A DNA stretch of 38,160 nucleotides from an uncultured marine group III euryarchaeote. Lineage in GTDB: Archaea; Thermoplasmatota; Poseidoniia; MGIII; CG-Epi1. A program made the translations under genes and the position numbers. The stretch is taken from NCBI GenBank assembly GCA_902531985.1, contig CACAGG010000008.1, forward strand, positions 1 through 38,160, given 5' to 3'. The notes under the pieces are model-generated. The model ran no database searches. It worked only from the letters and a program-made list of their open reading frames with translations, and had not been told where the DNA came from. Below are positions 1-8,417 of this stretch, in pieces (the stretch's first letter is position 1; each line of letters begins with the position of its first letter).

Positions 1-1
1 T

Positions 2-1009
2 TCAGTAGAATCTCAAATGGTTTCTGATGTTCCCTTAGGTTTTTTGTTAAGCGGAGGACTTGACTCTAGTATAGTAACGACGTCAGCATCTAAATTGACA
101 AATCAAAAACTTCAGACTTTTACAATAACTTTTGCAGACCCTTCAAAATCCGAAGCAAAAGATGCATCTTTAGTCGCCAAATTAAATAATACAAAACATC
201 GAGTTCTAGAATTATCACCCGATTTAACCAAACGTTTGATGACTAATTTATCTAATTGGTATGATGAACCTAATTCAGATACCTCAGCCATTCCAACATT
301 TTTAGTTTCGTCAATGAGCAAAAAATATGTTACAGTTGTATTAACAGGAGATGGAGGTGATGAATTATTTGGAGGATACTCCAGACATCTTAAAAGGAAT
401 CCATTATCATCTTATTTTATCAAATTTAAAATGCTAAAACCGATTTTAGTGAAACTTAGAGACGTTTTTCGATTAAATACTCTTCCTTATAGGTCATTGA
501 ATATCTTCATGCGCTTTTTTTTGGACGATTTAGAATTGTATACGAAACAAATAGGTGCAGGTGGGATGATTAAAGAAGAGAAATTAAAATACAGAAAATA
601 TTTTGATATAGAAGATGATTATGATGACTATTGGTATTTTAGAAAACATTGGTGTCTTGACTTAAGTTATAGTAATAGGCTTCGCTATTTGGACTTCAAA
701 ACATATATGCATGAATCAGTTTTAACTAAAGTAGATAGAACTAGCATGTCGGTATCTTTAGAAGCAAGAGTACCTTTACTATCTAGAGATTTAATTGAAT
801 TTATGTTTAGCCTACCTGATAATTTAGTATTTATTAAAAATGATTTGAAGGGTTTGGCGAAATATGCATACAAAGATATCCTACCTCCTCCAATACTTTC
901 AAAGAAAAAACAAGGATTTAGTGTTTCTCCAGATACTATCAAATCCAATATTTCATTTGGAGTTAATGTTCTAAAGAAATATTATTCACATTTTTTAGTT
1001 AATATATAG
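2..1009 (+). CDS. asnB: Asparagine synthase (glutamine-hydrolysing), C-terminal part, cut by window start
   Basis: The reading frame is open to the left edge (codons before the first ATG at 17 read SVESQ, continuous with the AsnB pattern), so the N-terminal glutaminase domain lies outside the window. What is visible is the ATP-pyrophosphatase synthetase domain: the PP-loop SGGLDSS early in the fragment and the second family motif TGDGGDELFGGY near residue 120. The family transfers glutamine-derived ammonia to a beta-aspartyl-AMP intermediate. Copies within polysaccharide clusters often amidate a sugar acid or an amino-acid substituent rather than serve asparagine supply. The position at the head of a glycan island makes the second role plausible here, but that is inference. 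The next gene follows after 17 nt. The family assignment is firm; the substrate is not. Confidence 0.88.
   Translation, partial: SVESQMVSDVPLGFLLSGGLDSSIVTTSASKLTNQKLQTFTITFADPSKSEAKDASLVAKLNNTKHRVLELSPDLTKRLMTNLSNWYDEPNSDTSAIPTFLVSSMSKKYVTVVLTGDGGDELFGGYSRHLKRNPLSSYFIKFKMLKPILVKLRDVFRLNTLPYRSLNIFMRFFLDDLELYTKQIGAGGMIKEEKLKYRKYFDIEDDYDDYWYFRKHWCLDLSYSNRLRYLDFKTYMHESVLTKVDRTSMSVSLEARVPLLSRDLIEFMFSLPDNLVFIKNDLKGLAKYAYKDILPPPILSKKKQGFSVSPDTIKSNISFGVNVLKKYYSHFLVNI
1000..1008 (+). promoter_or_regulatory. Possible TATA box for the 1027 gene
   Basis: TAATATATA lies across the end of the asparagine synthase gene, centred about 23 nt before the ATG at 1027. That spacing would fit a leaderless archaeal transcript. 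The region is AT-rich throughout, so a chance match is quite possible. Confidence 0.3.
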
Positions 1010-1026
1010 TAATCATAAATAAAATA

Positions 1027-2484
1027 ATGACTGAAACAAAAAGTATTGACCCTGATAAAAATAACTGCGCCATAATGTCAGATGAGTCAAAGGGGATTTA
1101 TTCATGGACACAGTCGAAAACAGTCATAAAAGATTCACTCACAGTCAGAACAGCCTTTAAGACTGGTGCAGGAAATAAAATTAGATTTTTGGACAGCAAT
1201 AATTTACAAATTAGGGTTCCTCCAGATCCTGCAGCAGGCAACTATAAGGATCCAAAGGGTTATGATTATTTTTTCCATTTTGATTTGGAAAACAAGGGCG
1301 ATAAATTACATGAACTTAATATTGAATTACTTCGGCCAACAACAAAATCAGACATAAATACATGGTTTTCCACACAAGCACCTCTCTTTTGTAGTGACGA
1401 CGGAAAAGATTGGTATTTGCTTTCAAATGTAAAAGCCACAAAAGGTCATAGAGACTATAAATTTCCACTAACGATTTTACCAGGGCAAAAGATCCATATA
1501 GCGAATAGTATACCTATCAATCCTTCATATGTAAAGGAACATTTGATTTCAATTTCTAGTTTGAATCCTTCTATTTGCAGTTACCATGAGATAGGTACTA
1601 GTGTTCTTGGGGAGCCATTGCCTCTTTTACAAATTAATTCTAATTCAGCTAAAAAAAAGGACAGATTTCTCATATGGGCTGGTATTCATGCCTCAGAACC
1701 AGATACACTTGCGACATTTTGGCTGATAGATTGGCTGCTTTCTGATGACGAATACGCGAGAAAAGTTCTTGAAAAATTTAGCTTTGATGTAGTTCCTATG
1801 ATTAATCCTGATGGGTTCATTTTGGGGACTAGCGGTTGTAATTCTTATGGTGTTAACATCTTTTGGGATTTCCGCAAAGAAGACAATCTCAAAAGTCCTG
1901 AATCAACAGCTTTATGGAAATGGGCGCAGGAAAATCCTCCACAGGTAGTATTAGATATCCATGCTTACATTTATCAAGTACACAAACCAGCGAGGTATTA
2001 CATTGAGACAGTACTTTCCCACGGATCTAAATTGAGAAAAGTTGCATGGTCGGCCCAGCAGGCTGTTTTACGTCAACTCAATGGTCAGGCACTTGTTAAT
2101 GATTGTAAAAATTCGTTTTCAACATATTTGAAAAAAGATTACGACACATTGACATTTCCGGGTTATCACCTTCGCTTTTTAGATGGCCCTACTGCCTGCA
2201 AGCAATTAATTATTGAGACTATCAAAAGTATTTATTTGGCTACTACCAATCATAAGCCTTTATACTCATTAGCTAATAATAATTCAAGAAAATCTTACAA
2301 TAGTATTTCATGGCGCTTATTTGAAATTCTGAATGATAGAGCCCCTCGCCAAATCCGGAAACGTTTATTTCCGCCATCTTTCGATCAACGTAAAATTGAT
2401 GACTTAGAAGAGTGGAAAAGATACATTTACCTTTCAGAAAATCCATTACCAGTGGCAACAGTCAGTTCAGGAAAGATTTTTTAA
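1027..2484 (+). CDS. M14-family zinc carboxypeptidase-like protein (cytosolic-carboxypeptidase type)
   Basis: 485 residues with no signal peptide. Residues about 35-200 look like the beta-sandwich domain that precedes the catalytic domain in cytosolic carboxypeptidases (FFHFDLENKG, then a stretch with DDGKDWY). The catalytic domain shows the zinc motif HxxE (H221, E224 in GIHASEPDT), the family NPDG motif (260-263), the third zinc ligand H312 in LDIHAY and a candidate general-base glutamate at E397 (LIIETIK). The usual NRNF substrate-carboxylate motif is replaced by IFWDF (278-282), so the arginine that grips a C-terminal carboxylate is missing. It may therefore be an amidase, deacylase or de-modifying enzyme rather than a plain carboxypeptidase. 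It sits between asparagine synthase and a methyltransferase in the glycan island. The fold call is good; the substrate is unknown. Confidence 0.75.
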   Translation: MTETKSIDPDKNNCAIMSDESKGIYSWTQSKTVIKDSLTVRTAFKTGAGNKIRFLDSNNLQIRVPPDPAAGNYKDPKGYDYFFHFDLENKGDKLHELNIELLRPTTKSDINTWFSTQAPLFCSDDGKDWYLLSNVKATKGHRDYKFPLTILPGQKIHIANSIPINPSYVKEHLISISSLNPSICSYHEIGTSVLGEPLPLLQINSNSAKKKDRFLIWAGIHASEPDTLATFWLIDWLLSDDEYARKVLEKFSFDVVPMINPDGFILGTSGCNSYGVNIFWDFRKEDNLKSPESTALWKWAQENPPQVVLDIHAYIYQVHKPARYYIETVLSHGSKLRKVAWSAQQAVLRQLNGQALVNDCKNSFSTYLKKDYDTLTFPGYHLRFLDGPTACKQLIIETIKSIYLATTNHKPLYSLANNNSRKSYNSISWRLFEILNDRAPRQIRKRLFPPSFDQRKIDDLEEWKRYIYLSENPLPVATVSSGKIF

Positions 2485-2509
2485 TAATTCATAGTCATTA
2501 GGATAAGTT

Positions 2510-3433
2510 GTGACAATAAAGAGTAGTTTCATTGATTGTTTCATTCCAGATAGGATAGGATCGATTAATACTTCTGGAAGGATACCTAAATTATCACCAG
2601 ATTTATCATATTCGACAGGAAATTTTTCAGTATTACGGCAAAGGCATTCTGAACTACAATTAGATTCAGTTAATCGTACTAACCATAGATTAGAAACGAT
2701 ACTTAATAGAACAAATTGGCAACCTAATTTCTTCAAAGATAAATTAATTTTGGAATGCGGTTGTGGAGCTGGTCCAGATACTGAAATTCTGCTATCATTA
2801 GGTGCAAAAGTAGTGTCCGTAGATATTGCAGGTCTTGATGTTGCTTACAATAATATCGGTAATAATCCTAAATCACAATTTCTTCAAGCCAGTCTTCTCG
2901 ATTTACCATTTAAAGAAAATCATTTTGATATAGTATTTTGTCATAGAGTTATTCAGCATACTCCAAATCCAGATAAATTCTTGAGAAATATATTAAGATA
3001 TGTTAAACACTCTGGCAATGTTTTTATCCATTCTTATGCAAGGACATGGACACAAATGGTTAGATGGAAATATGCACTTCGTCCTTTAACTACTAAAATG
3101 CCACCGAGCGAGCTATATGATAGAATTCAAAGTTTAGCTCCTTTTTTGTTCCATTTTTGTAATAAATTAGATGATATTGGAAAATTCGGTAAACTAATTA
3201 AGCGCATCTTTGTTCCATTTTATAGTTATAGAAATAATGATTTCTTTAAAGAAAAGTCAGATAAGTGGATAATGGAATACGGGATACATGATACTTTTGA
3301 TGCACTGTCGCCAAAATATGACAATCCACTCAGTTGCACAAGATTTGAAAAAATAGCAAAAGAAATTTTAACTTCAAAAAATATAGATTGGCATATCTTG
3401 GAAAAGCCAGGTATTACCTTGCTCCGAAGCTAA
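2510..3433 (+). CDS. Class I SAM-dependent methyltransferase
   Basis: 307 residues from a GTG start; no closer in-frame ATG fits better. The SAM-binding glycine-rich motif I is LECGCGAG (81-88), the acidic end of strand 2 is VSVD (about 102-105), and the post-motif region reads FDIVFCHRVIQHTPNPDKFLRN (139-160 region), the typical Methyltransf_11 pattern. The N-terminal 70 residues and the C-terminal 120 are extensions without a domain I can name. A role in methylating a glycan or a phosphoramidate group is suggested by its place directly before the phosphoramidate-type genes, since C. jejuni also encodes methyltransferases next to its glutamine-kinase cluster. The SAM fold is certain; the acceptor is inference. 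Confidence 0.82.
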   Translation: MTIKSSFIDCFIPDRIGSINTSGRIPKLSPDLSYSTGNFSVLRQRHSELQLDSVNRTNHRLETILNRTNWQPNFFKDKLILECGCGAGPDTEILLSLGAKVVSVDIAGLDVAYNNIGNNPKSQFLQASLLDLPFKENHFDIVFCHRVIQHTPNPDKFLRNILRYVKHSGNVFIHSYARTWTQMVRWKYALRPLTTKMPPSELYDRIQSLAPFLFHFCNKLDDIGKFGKLIKRIFVPFYSYRNNDFFKEKSDKWIMEYGIHDTFDALSPKYDNPLSCTRFEKIAKEILTSKNIDWHILEKPGITLLRS

Positions 3434-3484
3434 TTTTATAAGAAGAAAGTATAATTTACGCATAATATAAATAAATTTTAATTT

Positions 3485-6400
3485 ATGAAGGCAATAGTTT
3501 TAGCAGGCTTAGGTTCAAAAGAACTTCCTAAAAATCCGAATTTTCAAACTAGTTTGACGTGGATTATTAATTCACTGCAAAATTCAGGTTTAAAGGACAT
3601 AAATGTAGTTGCAGGAAAAGAAACAGAGGATCTGGTTTCTATATCCAAAGAAGTCAATGTAATATACAATGATAATTGGGCTAAAACAGGCCCACTTGAG
3701 TCGCTTCTACTTTGCGAGGATGAAATTATAGGCTCAGATATTTTAGTTTCATTTGGAGACGTAGTCTATAACACAGATTTCATAAATAACTTCATTTCTA
3801 AAATTGATAGAAATAAAATCAACATATTGACGGATAAGAGGTGGCTAAAAAGATTTAACAGATCTCAAGATTCTATAAACAAAGCCGAAAAAGTAGAGGT
3901 TAACAAAGAAGGTTTTGTTATAAAAGCAGACCGTAATTTTAATGATATAAATAAAATATCAGGGGAATATACAGGAATATGTTTTCTGAGTAAAGATCAT
4001 AATGAGGAACTAATATCTACTATCAGATCAATTGTTAATTGTAAAACAAAGAACAGAAAATACCCCTTTGGTTTTATGGATTTATTCAGTGAAATGATCA
4101 ATAAGAAATATGAACTGAAAAACTACTATACCGAAGATAATTGGGCCGAATTAGACAATCTTAATGATTTTTATAATTTTACTTTTGGTAATAAATCCAA
4201 GACCCTCTTTAATCTTAAAGGCCAATTGAAGCACGCAAAAATATTAACACAAGTGTCATTTGACATAAGTACTTGGAATAAAGATAAGGACGCTATTATT
4301 GATAGAGTTCAAGACCACTTTAGAAATGATAAATTAATCGTAAGAAGTAGTTCAATAAGTGAAGATTCGTTTGAAAGTTCAATGGCTGGTAAATTCAAAT
4401 CGTTAATAGGAATAGACAGAGATAATCGTTTATTAGTTAGAGAGGCCGTGGAGGAGGTGATTGATAGCTATGGTAAAAGTAAAAATAATAACGATTTAGT
4501 TTTCATACAGCCCTTACTTCCAAATGTAACCATTTCTGGTGTTGTTTTCACATGTGATATGAAGACTGGTGCGCCTTATTATTGTGTTAATTATACTAAG
4601 TCTAACGAAACAGACATAGTTACATCAGGAGGAAAAGGAAAGCATTATTTGTACTACCAGCATAAAAGTATTAAGTCAACAAATAAAAATCAATATATGT
4701 CTAAGTTGATAAATGCAGTAAAAGAAATTGAAAAATTAGTAGACAATAGTATGATTGATATAGAGTTTGCATTTGATTTAGATGAAAAATTGTATATTTT
4801 TCAGGTAAGGCCTATTGCTAGTGAAATAGCAGTTCAGAGTTATGGTAAACATGAAAACTTAGAAACAATTAAAGATAAAATTAAAGACTTAGAAAATGTT
4901 TTTTCACCAAAACCCAATATTAGCGGACAAACAACAATTCTTGGAAAGATGCCTGATTGGAATCCAGCAGAACTTATTGGTACGCGCCCTAGCCCTCTTT
5001 CCAAATCTCTTTTTCATCGCCTAATAACTAAAAAAGCTTGGAGAGTTGCTAGGGGCGATATAGGTTACTATAATCCTAAAAATGAAGAACTTTTGTTAAT
5101 GATTTTTGGCCAACCGTTCATTGATGTTCGCAACAGTATAAATTCATTTACACCTAAAGACCTCCCACACCACATAAGAGAGATGCTTGTTAATGAATCA
5201 ATAGAATTCCTTAATAAAAACCCACATTTACATGACAAGTTGGAATTTGATGTTGCAACAACTTGTTACAGCCCCTATTTTTCTAATAAAATAAATAGAT
5301 GGAAAGAATTTGGTTTTAAGGATAAAGAAATAGAGCAGATGTCATATTTTTTTAGAAAACATACTGAGAAAATGATAAACGGTTTTTTAGTGAAGCATGA
5401 TAACTTGCTCACCCTCGTTGAAAAATTAGATATTTATAGGAAAGAAATAATTAACAGAAATGACATTGATAAAATCTCAAAGGTAGAAAAGTTAATCACA
5501 AGTTGTGAAAAATTAGGTACAATTCCTTTCTCAACACTTGCTAGGTTTGCGTTTGTGGGAAACACATTTCTAAAATCTTTTGTAAACGAAGAGATAATAC
5601 CTAAGAGTTCTTATGATTCATACTTAAATTCAATAAACACAGTAGCCACAGAATTATTAGATGAATTGGAAAATCTAAAAAAAGGCATTACAAGCATGGA
5701 TAAGTTCTTAGCTAGATTTGGCCATTTACGGCCAGGTACTTTTGACATAACTTCATTAAGATACGATCAAGCTCCTGATTTATATTTTGATTTAGAGGAC
5801 AGCAGATTTGACAGTAAAAATAGCAGTATAATTTCAAGTTTCAAACTAAATTCAGAAGAAAAATCAAAAATTGGAAAGTTATTGAAAGAATTGAAATTAG
5901 AAATTGAACTTGATACATTTCTCGATTTTATTGAGAAAAGTATTAAAGGTCGAGAATATTCAAAGTTTATATTTACTAGAAGCATTAGTGACAGTTTTAA
6001 TCTGCTTGCAGAATGGGGTCGAGAAAATGGTCTTTCTAAAAAGGATATATCCTTTATTGATTACAATTTCTTGACAAAAATGAATTCTAAATCAGAGAAA
6101 GAATCCGACCTTCAATTATTGAATAATCTCGTCAAAATCGGAAAAGAAGATTTTGAATTTAATAATCATTTACTATTGCCAGATTTAATTTGTAATCCCC
6201 GTGATTTAGTTCATTTCCATTTACCAACAAATAAGCCAAATTTTGTTACCAATAATTCAGTTTCTGGAGAGGTAGTTAAGATTGATAACAATCAAGAATC
6301 TTTTTCAATCTCAGACAAAATAGTTATGATTGAGAGTGCAGATCCGGGTTATGATTGGATATTTACACATAATATCAAGGGGTTAATTACAAAGTATGGC

Positions 6401-6541
6401 GGCGTAGCTTCACACATGGCAATCAGATGTGCAGAATTTAATTTACCTGCAGCAATAGGCTGTGGTCGCCAATTCGATACTTTCTCAACAAATGACAAAT
6501 TGATAATAGATTGTTCAAATAATTTAATTAAAAGAGTATAA
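3485..6541 (+). CDS. Fusion: nucleotidyltransferase-like domain plus L-glutamine kinase-like (PEP-synthase family) protein
   Basis: 1018 residues. Residues 1-235 have a nucleotidyltransferase fold: MKAIVLAG at the start, the metal aspartate D92 in VSFGDVVYN and the closing AELDNLNDF (221-229). The signature glycine/Arg/Lys loop is degenerate (AGLGSKELPKN). Residues about 245-445 are a PPDK-type ATP-grasp domain (VRSSSISEDSFESSMAG, 286-302; IEFAFD and FQVRPI, 425-444). The long middle contains FGHLRPGTFD (745-754). Residues 915-1018 are the swivelling phosphohistidine domain with catalytic H977 in GGVASHMAIRCAE. There is no PEP/pyruvate TIM-barrel, so this is not true PEP synthase. The ~770-residue kinase part matches the size and architecture of C. 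jejuni Cj1418, which phosphorylates the glutamine side-chain amide. The downstream hydrolase and cytidylyltransferase support that reading. The specific substrate remains inferred. Confidence 0.8.
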   Translation: MKAIVLAGLGSKELPKNPNFQTSLTWIINSLQNSGLKDINVVAGKETEDLVSISKEVNVIYNDNWAKTGPLESLLLCEDEIIGSDILVSFGDVVYNTDFINNFISKIDRNKINILTDKRWLKRFNRSQDSINKAEKVEVNKEGFVIKADRNFNDINKISGEYTGICFLSKDHNEELISTIRSIVNCKTKNRKYPFGFMDLFSEMINKKYELKNYYTEDNWAELDNLNDFYNFTFGNKSKTLFNLKGQLKHAKILTQVSFDISTWNKDKDAIIDRVQDHFRNDKLIVRSSSISEDSFESSMAGKFKSLIGIDRDNRLLVREAVEEVIDSYGKSKNNNDLVFIQPLLPNVTISGVVFTCDMKTGAPYYCVNYTKSNETDIVTSGGKGKHYLYYQHKSIKSTNKNQYMSKLINAVKEIEKLVDNSMIDIEFAFDLDEKLYIFQVRPIASEIAVQSYGKHENLETIKDKIKDLENVFSPKPNISGQTTILGKMPDWNPAELIGTRPSPLSKSLFHRLITKKAWRVARGDIGYYNPKNEELLLMIFGQPFIDVRNSINSFTPKDLPHHIREMLVNESIEFLNKNPHLHDKLEFDVATTCYSPYFSNKINRWKEFGFKDKEIEQMSYFFRKHTEKMINGFLVKHDNLLTLVEKLDIYRKEIINRNDIDKISKVEKLITSCEKLGTIPFSTLARFAFVGNTFLKSFVNEEIIPKSSYDSYLNSINTVATELLDELENLKKGITSMDKFLARFGHLRPGTFDITSLRYDQAPDLYFDLEDSRFDSKNSSIISSFKLNSEEKSKIGKLLKELKLEIELDTFLDFIEKSIKGREYSKFIFTRSISDSFNLLAEWGRENGLSKKDISFIDYNFLTKMNSKSEKESDLQLLNNLVKIGKEDFEFNNHLLLPDLICNPRDLVHFHLPTNKPNFVTNNSVSGEVVKIDNNQESFSISDKIVMIESADPGYDWIFTHNIKGLITKYGGVASHMAIRCAEFNLPAAIGCGRQFDTFSTNDKLIIDCSNNLIKRV

Positions 6542-7077
6542 TGTATTCTTACAATATTGGTAATGATTTAAAGGATAACATAACTTATAGTTTCTCTCTA
6601 TTCGAGGGAGGAAATTTTCTAGAGTATTACTATGAACATCGGAGCAGAGCTATAAAGAATCTAAATGGTATTATAGATTCAAGCAAAGAAAAGAAAAGTA
6701 TTAAAGATAATTCGGGAGTAACTGGTACAATTTTAAATCAGATTCTAGAAAAAATTAAAGATAGTGGAGCAGCAGATAATTTGGATTTTTACGTGGTTAA
6801 ATTTGAAGTGAATAAAATTTTATATGATTCCTATGATGAGGGACGTCCTCAAGGAGCCTACAATAATATAAAAAATTACATACTTTTAAGTTATTGTTGT
6901 TTAGAAAAATATAAAATTAGTGGTCGCTTAAAATATCTTAATACAAGTCTAAAACTAAACGACATAATTATATCTTCCTTAAAGAATATTTCAGATGTTG
7001 AAGATTTAGTGATGAGTTTAGAGATTATTAACTTAGAATTATCAATTATTAAAGAAATTGTAAAAAGGCATGATTAA
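6541..7077 (+). CDS. Unknown protein in the phosphoramidate-type operon
   Basis: 178 residues. The ATG overlaps the stop of the kinase gene by one base (TAATG) and the next gene overlaps the end by 8 nt, so it is translationally embedded in the run. I do not recognise a family. It has no signal peptide and no clear membrane segment. Composition is rich in Asn, Lys, Ile, Leu, Ser and Tyr, and the second half looks mostly helical, with alternating hydrophobic residues from about 85 to 175. A short distinctive stretch is YDEGRPQGAYNN (about 98-109). It could be an accessory subunit or scaffold of the neighbouring kinase or formyltransferase. The tight coupling is seen; the role is unknown. Confidence 0.7.
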   Translation: MYSYNIGNDLKDNITYSFSLFEGGNFLEYYYEHRSRAIKNLNGIIDSSKEKKSIKDNSGVTGTILNQILEKIKDSGAADNLDFYVVKFEVNKILYDSYDEGRPQGAYNNIKNYILLSYCCLEKYKISGRLKYLNTSLKLNDIIISSLKNISDVEDLVMSLEIINLELSIIKEIVKRHD

Positions 7078-7765
7078 AGAAAATATAGCCCTCTTGTTAC
7101 ATCCATCATTGAGAGGCCGTGCATACATTCAAAGAATGATTAAAAATCATTTGATTCCTTCTGAAATTTTATTGATGGATGATAGATTAAGTGAAATTGC
7201 AGTCCCTCCTAATCTAGAATTTGCAGATTATTATAATCCTTATGAGAAACCAAGTATAACATTAACAGACAATAATATTGATTTTTCTATAGTTTCTTCG
7301 ACCAATTGTAATGATACCTTAGTTATTGATGAATTGAAAAAGTTCAAATCAAAATGGGTCATTTTTTCAGGAGGCGGTATACTCCAAAAAGAGATATTAT
7401 CAATTGGGAAAAATTTCATACATGTGCACCCAGGAAAATTACCTCAGTACAGAGGAAGTACTTGTTTCTATTATAGCTTAATAAAAGAGGGTAAATGCTT
7501 CTGTACAGCCTTTGTCATGGATGAGATGTTAGACTCAGGTAAAATTTTAAGGTCTGAAGAATTTAATCCTCCAAAAGGCGTTGATCTCGATTATGTTTTT
7601 GATCCATGGATGCGTTCTGTTACAATGGTTAATATTCTAAATGATTTGAATTTCATTAAAGAAGTTAAACTACATGAGAACAAATCTCAAAACTCAGAGA
7701 TGTATTATATTATACATCCTGTGTTGAAGCATATATCAATTCTAAAAAATAACAATGAAATATAA
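7070..7765 (+). CDS. Formyltransferase-fold protein with an altered catalytic triad
   Basis: 231 residues related to methionyl-tRNA, GAR and sugar N-formyltransferases. The core signature is HVHPGKLPQYRG (118-129), followed by the loop motif MDEMLDSGKI (150-159). In characterised members the catalytic triad is Asn-His-Asp from NxHPSLLPxYRG and LDTGD. Here His (H120) and Asp (D155) are kept, but the Asn is replaced by H118. The protein is too short for a tRNA-binding C-terminal domain, so methionyl-tRNA formylation is unlikely, and archaea generally do not formylate initiator tRNA. It starts 8 nt inside the unknown gene and ends 11 nt inside the hydrolase gene. A role on an amino sugar, glutamine derivative or phosphoramidate intermediate is inference; the substituted Asn may mean different chemistry. 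Confidence 0.75.
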   Translation: MIKENIALLLHPSLRGRAYIQRMIKNHLIPSEILLMDDRLSEIAVPPNLEFADYYNPYEKPSITLTDNNIDFSIVSSTNCNDTLVIDELKKFKSKWVIFSGGGILQKEILSIGKNFIHVHPGKLPQYRGSTCFYYSLIKEGKCFCTAFVMDEMLDSGKILRSEEFNPPKGVDLDYVFDPWMRSVTMVNILNDLNFIKEVKLHENKSQNSEMYYIIHPVLKHISILKNNNEI

Positions 7766-8417
7766 AATCTCCGTCACTAGTAGAATAGTAGATACAAAAG
7801 AGTATCATGAAATCCGAGATGCTGTTAGTCATGATTTGATTGATTACTTGGTATCTTTGAATGCCAAACCTTTGATTATTCCCAATAATGTGACTATTGC
7901 TGAGGAATATCTAAAGGAAAGCAAACTTTTATTTTTAAGTGGAGGTAACAATGTATCAGATAGTCTTAGTTTATCAGATAAAGATTATTCGTCATCCATA
8001 ATTCGAGATTCTGTTGAGAAGATTTTAGTAAAAAAAGCTATAAAGGAAAGAATTCCAATAATAGGGATATGCAGAGGGATGCAATTTCTAAATTGTTATT
8101 TTGGAGGAACGCTAGAAAAATTAACCTCATCACATATCCATGATTCAGGTGAGCATAAAATTTATTTTTCAGGAGATAGTTCCATATTAACTAAATTTGA
8201 TTCTTTGACTGTGAATTCATATCATAATTTTGTAATCAAAAAATTAGGTAAAAATCTAAAGTCTTTAGCTAAATCTGATGATGGGCATACTGAAGCTTTT
8301 GAACATAGTATTCATCCAATATTTGGTTTAATGTGGCATCCGGAGAGAAAAGCTAGTACACCAAATTTTGATATTTTCAATAAAAATTTAATAAAAAAAA
8401 TATTGGACCAATATTGA
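7755..8417 (+). CDS. Class-I glutamine amidotransferase-like hydrolase, probable gamma-glutamyl-CDP-amidate hydrolase
   Basis: 220 residues of the PuuD/GATase1 fold standing alone, with no synthase partner. The nucleophile is C106 in the elbow GICRGMQFLN, and the His/Glu pair is H195 and E197 in GLMWHPER. The oxyanion-side motif FLSGGNNV lies at 60-67. In C. jejuni the comparable stand-alone protein Cj1417 removes glutamate from CDP-glutamine to release cytidine diphosphoramidate. Here the gene lies between a glutamine-kinase-like gene and a cytidylyltransferase, which are exactly the enzymes of the preceding steps. The alternative is a gamma-glutamyl-polyamine or gamma-Glu-GABA hydrolase, but no polyamine gene is nearby. 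The family is clear and the substrate call rests on the neighbours. Confidence 0.78.
   Translation: MKYKISVTSRIVDTKEYHEIRDAVSHDLIDYLVSLNAKPLIIPNNVTIAEEYLKESKLLFLSGGNNVSDSLSLSDKDYSSSIIRDSVEKILVKKAIKERIPIIGICRGMQFLNCYFGGTLEKLTSSHIHDSGEHKIYFSGDSSILTKFDSLTVNSYHNFVIKKLGKNLKSLAKSDDGHTEAFEHSIHPIFGLMWHPERKASTPNFDIFNKNLIKKILDQY

Noticed and set aside
3485-6541. Phosphoenolpyruvate synthase / pyruvate phosphate dikinase
   Set aside because: The C-terminal PEP/pyruvate TIM-barrel is absent; the protein ends with the phosphohistidine domain, as in glutamine kinase and related phosphotransferases.
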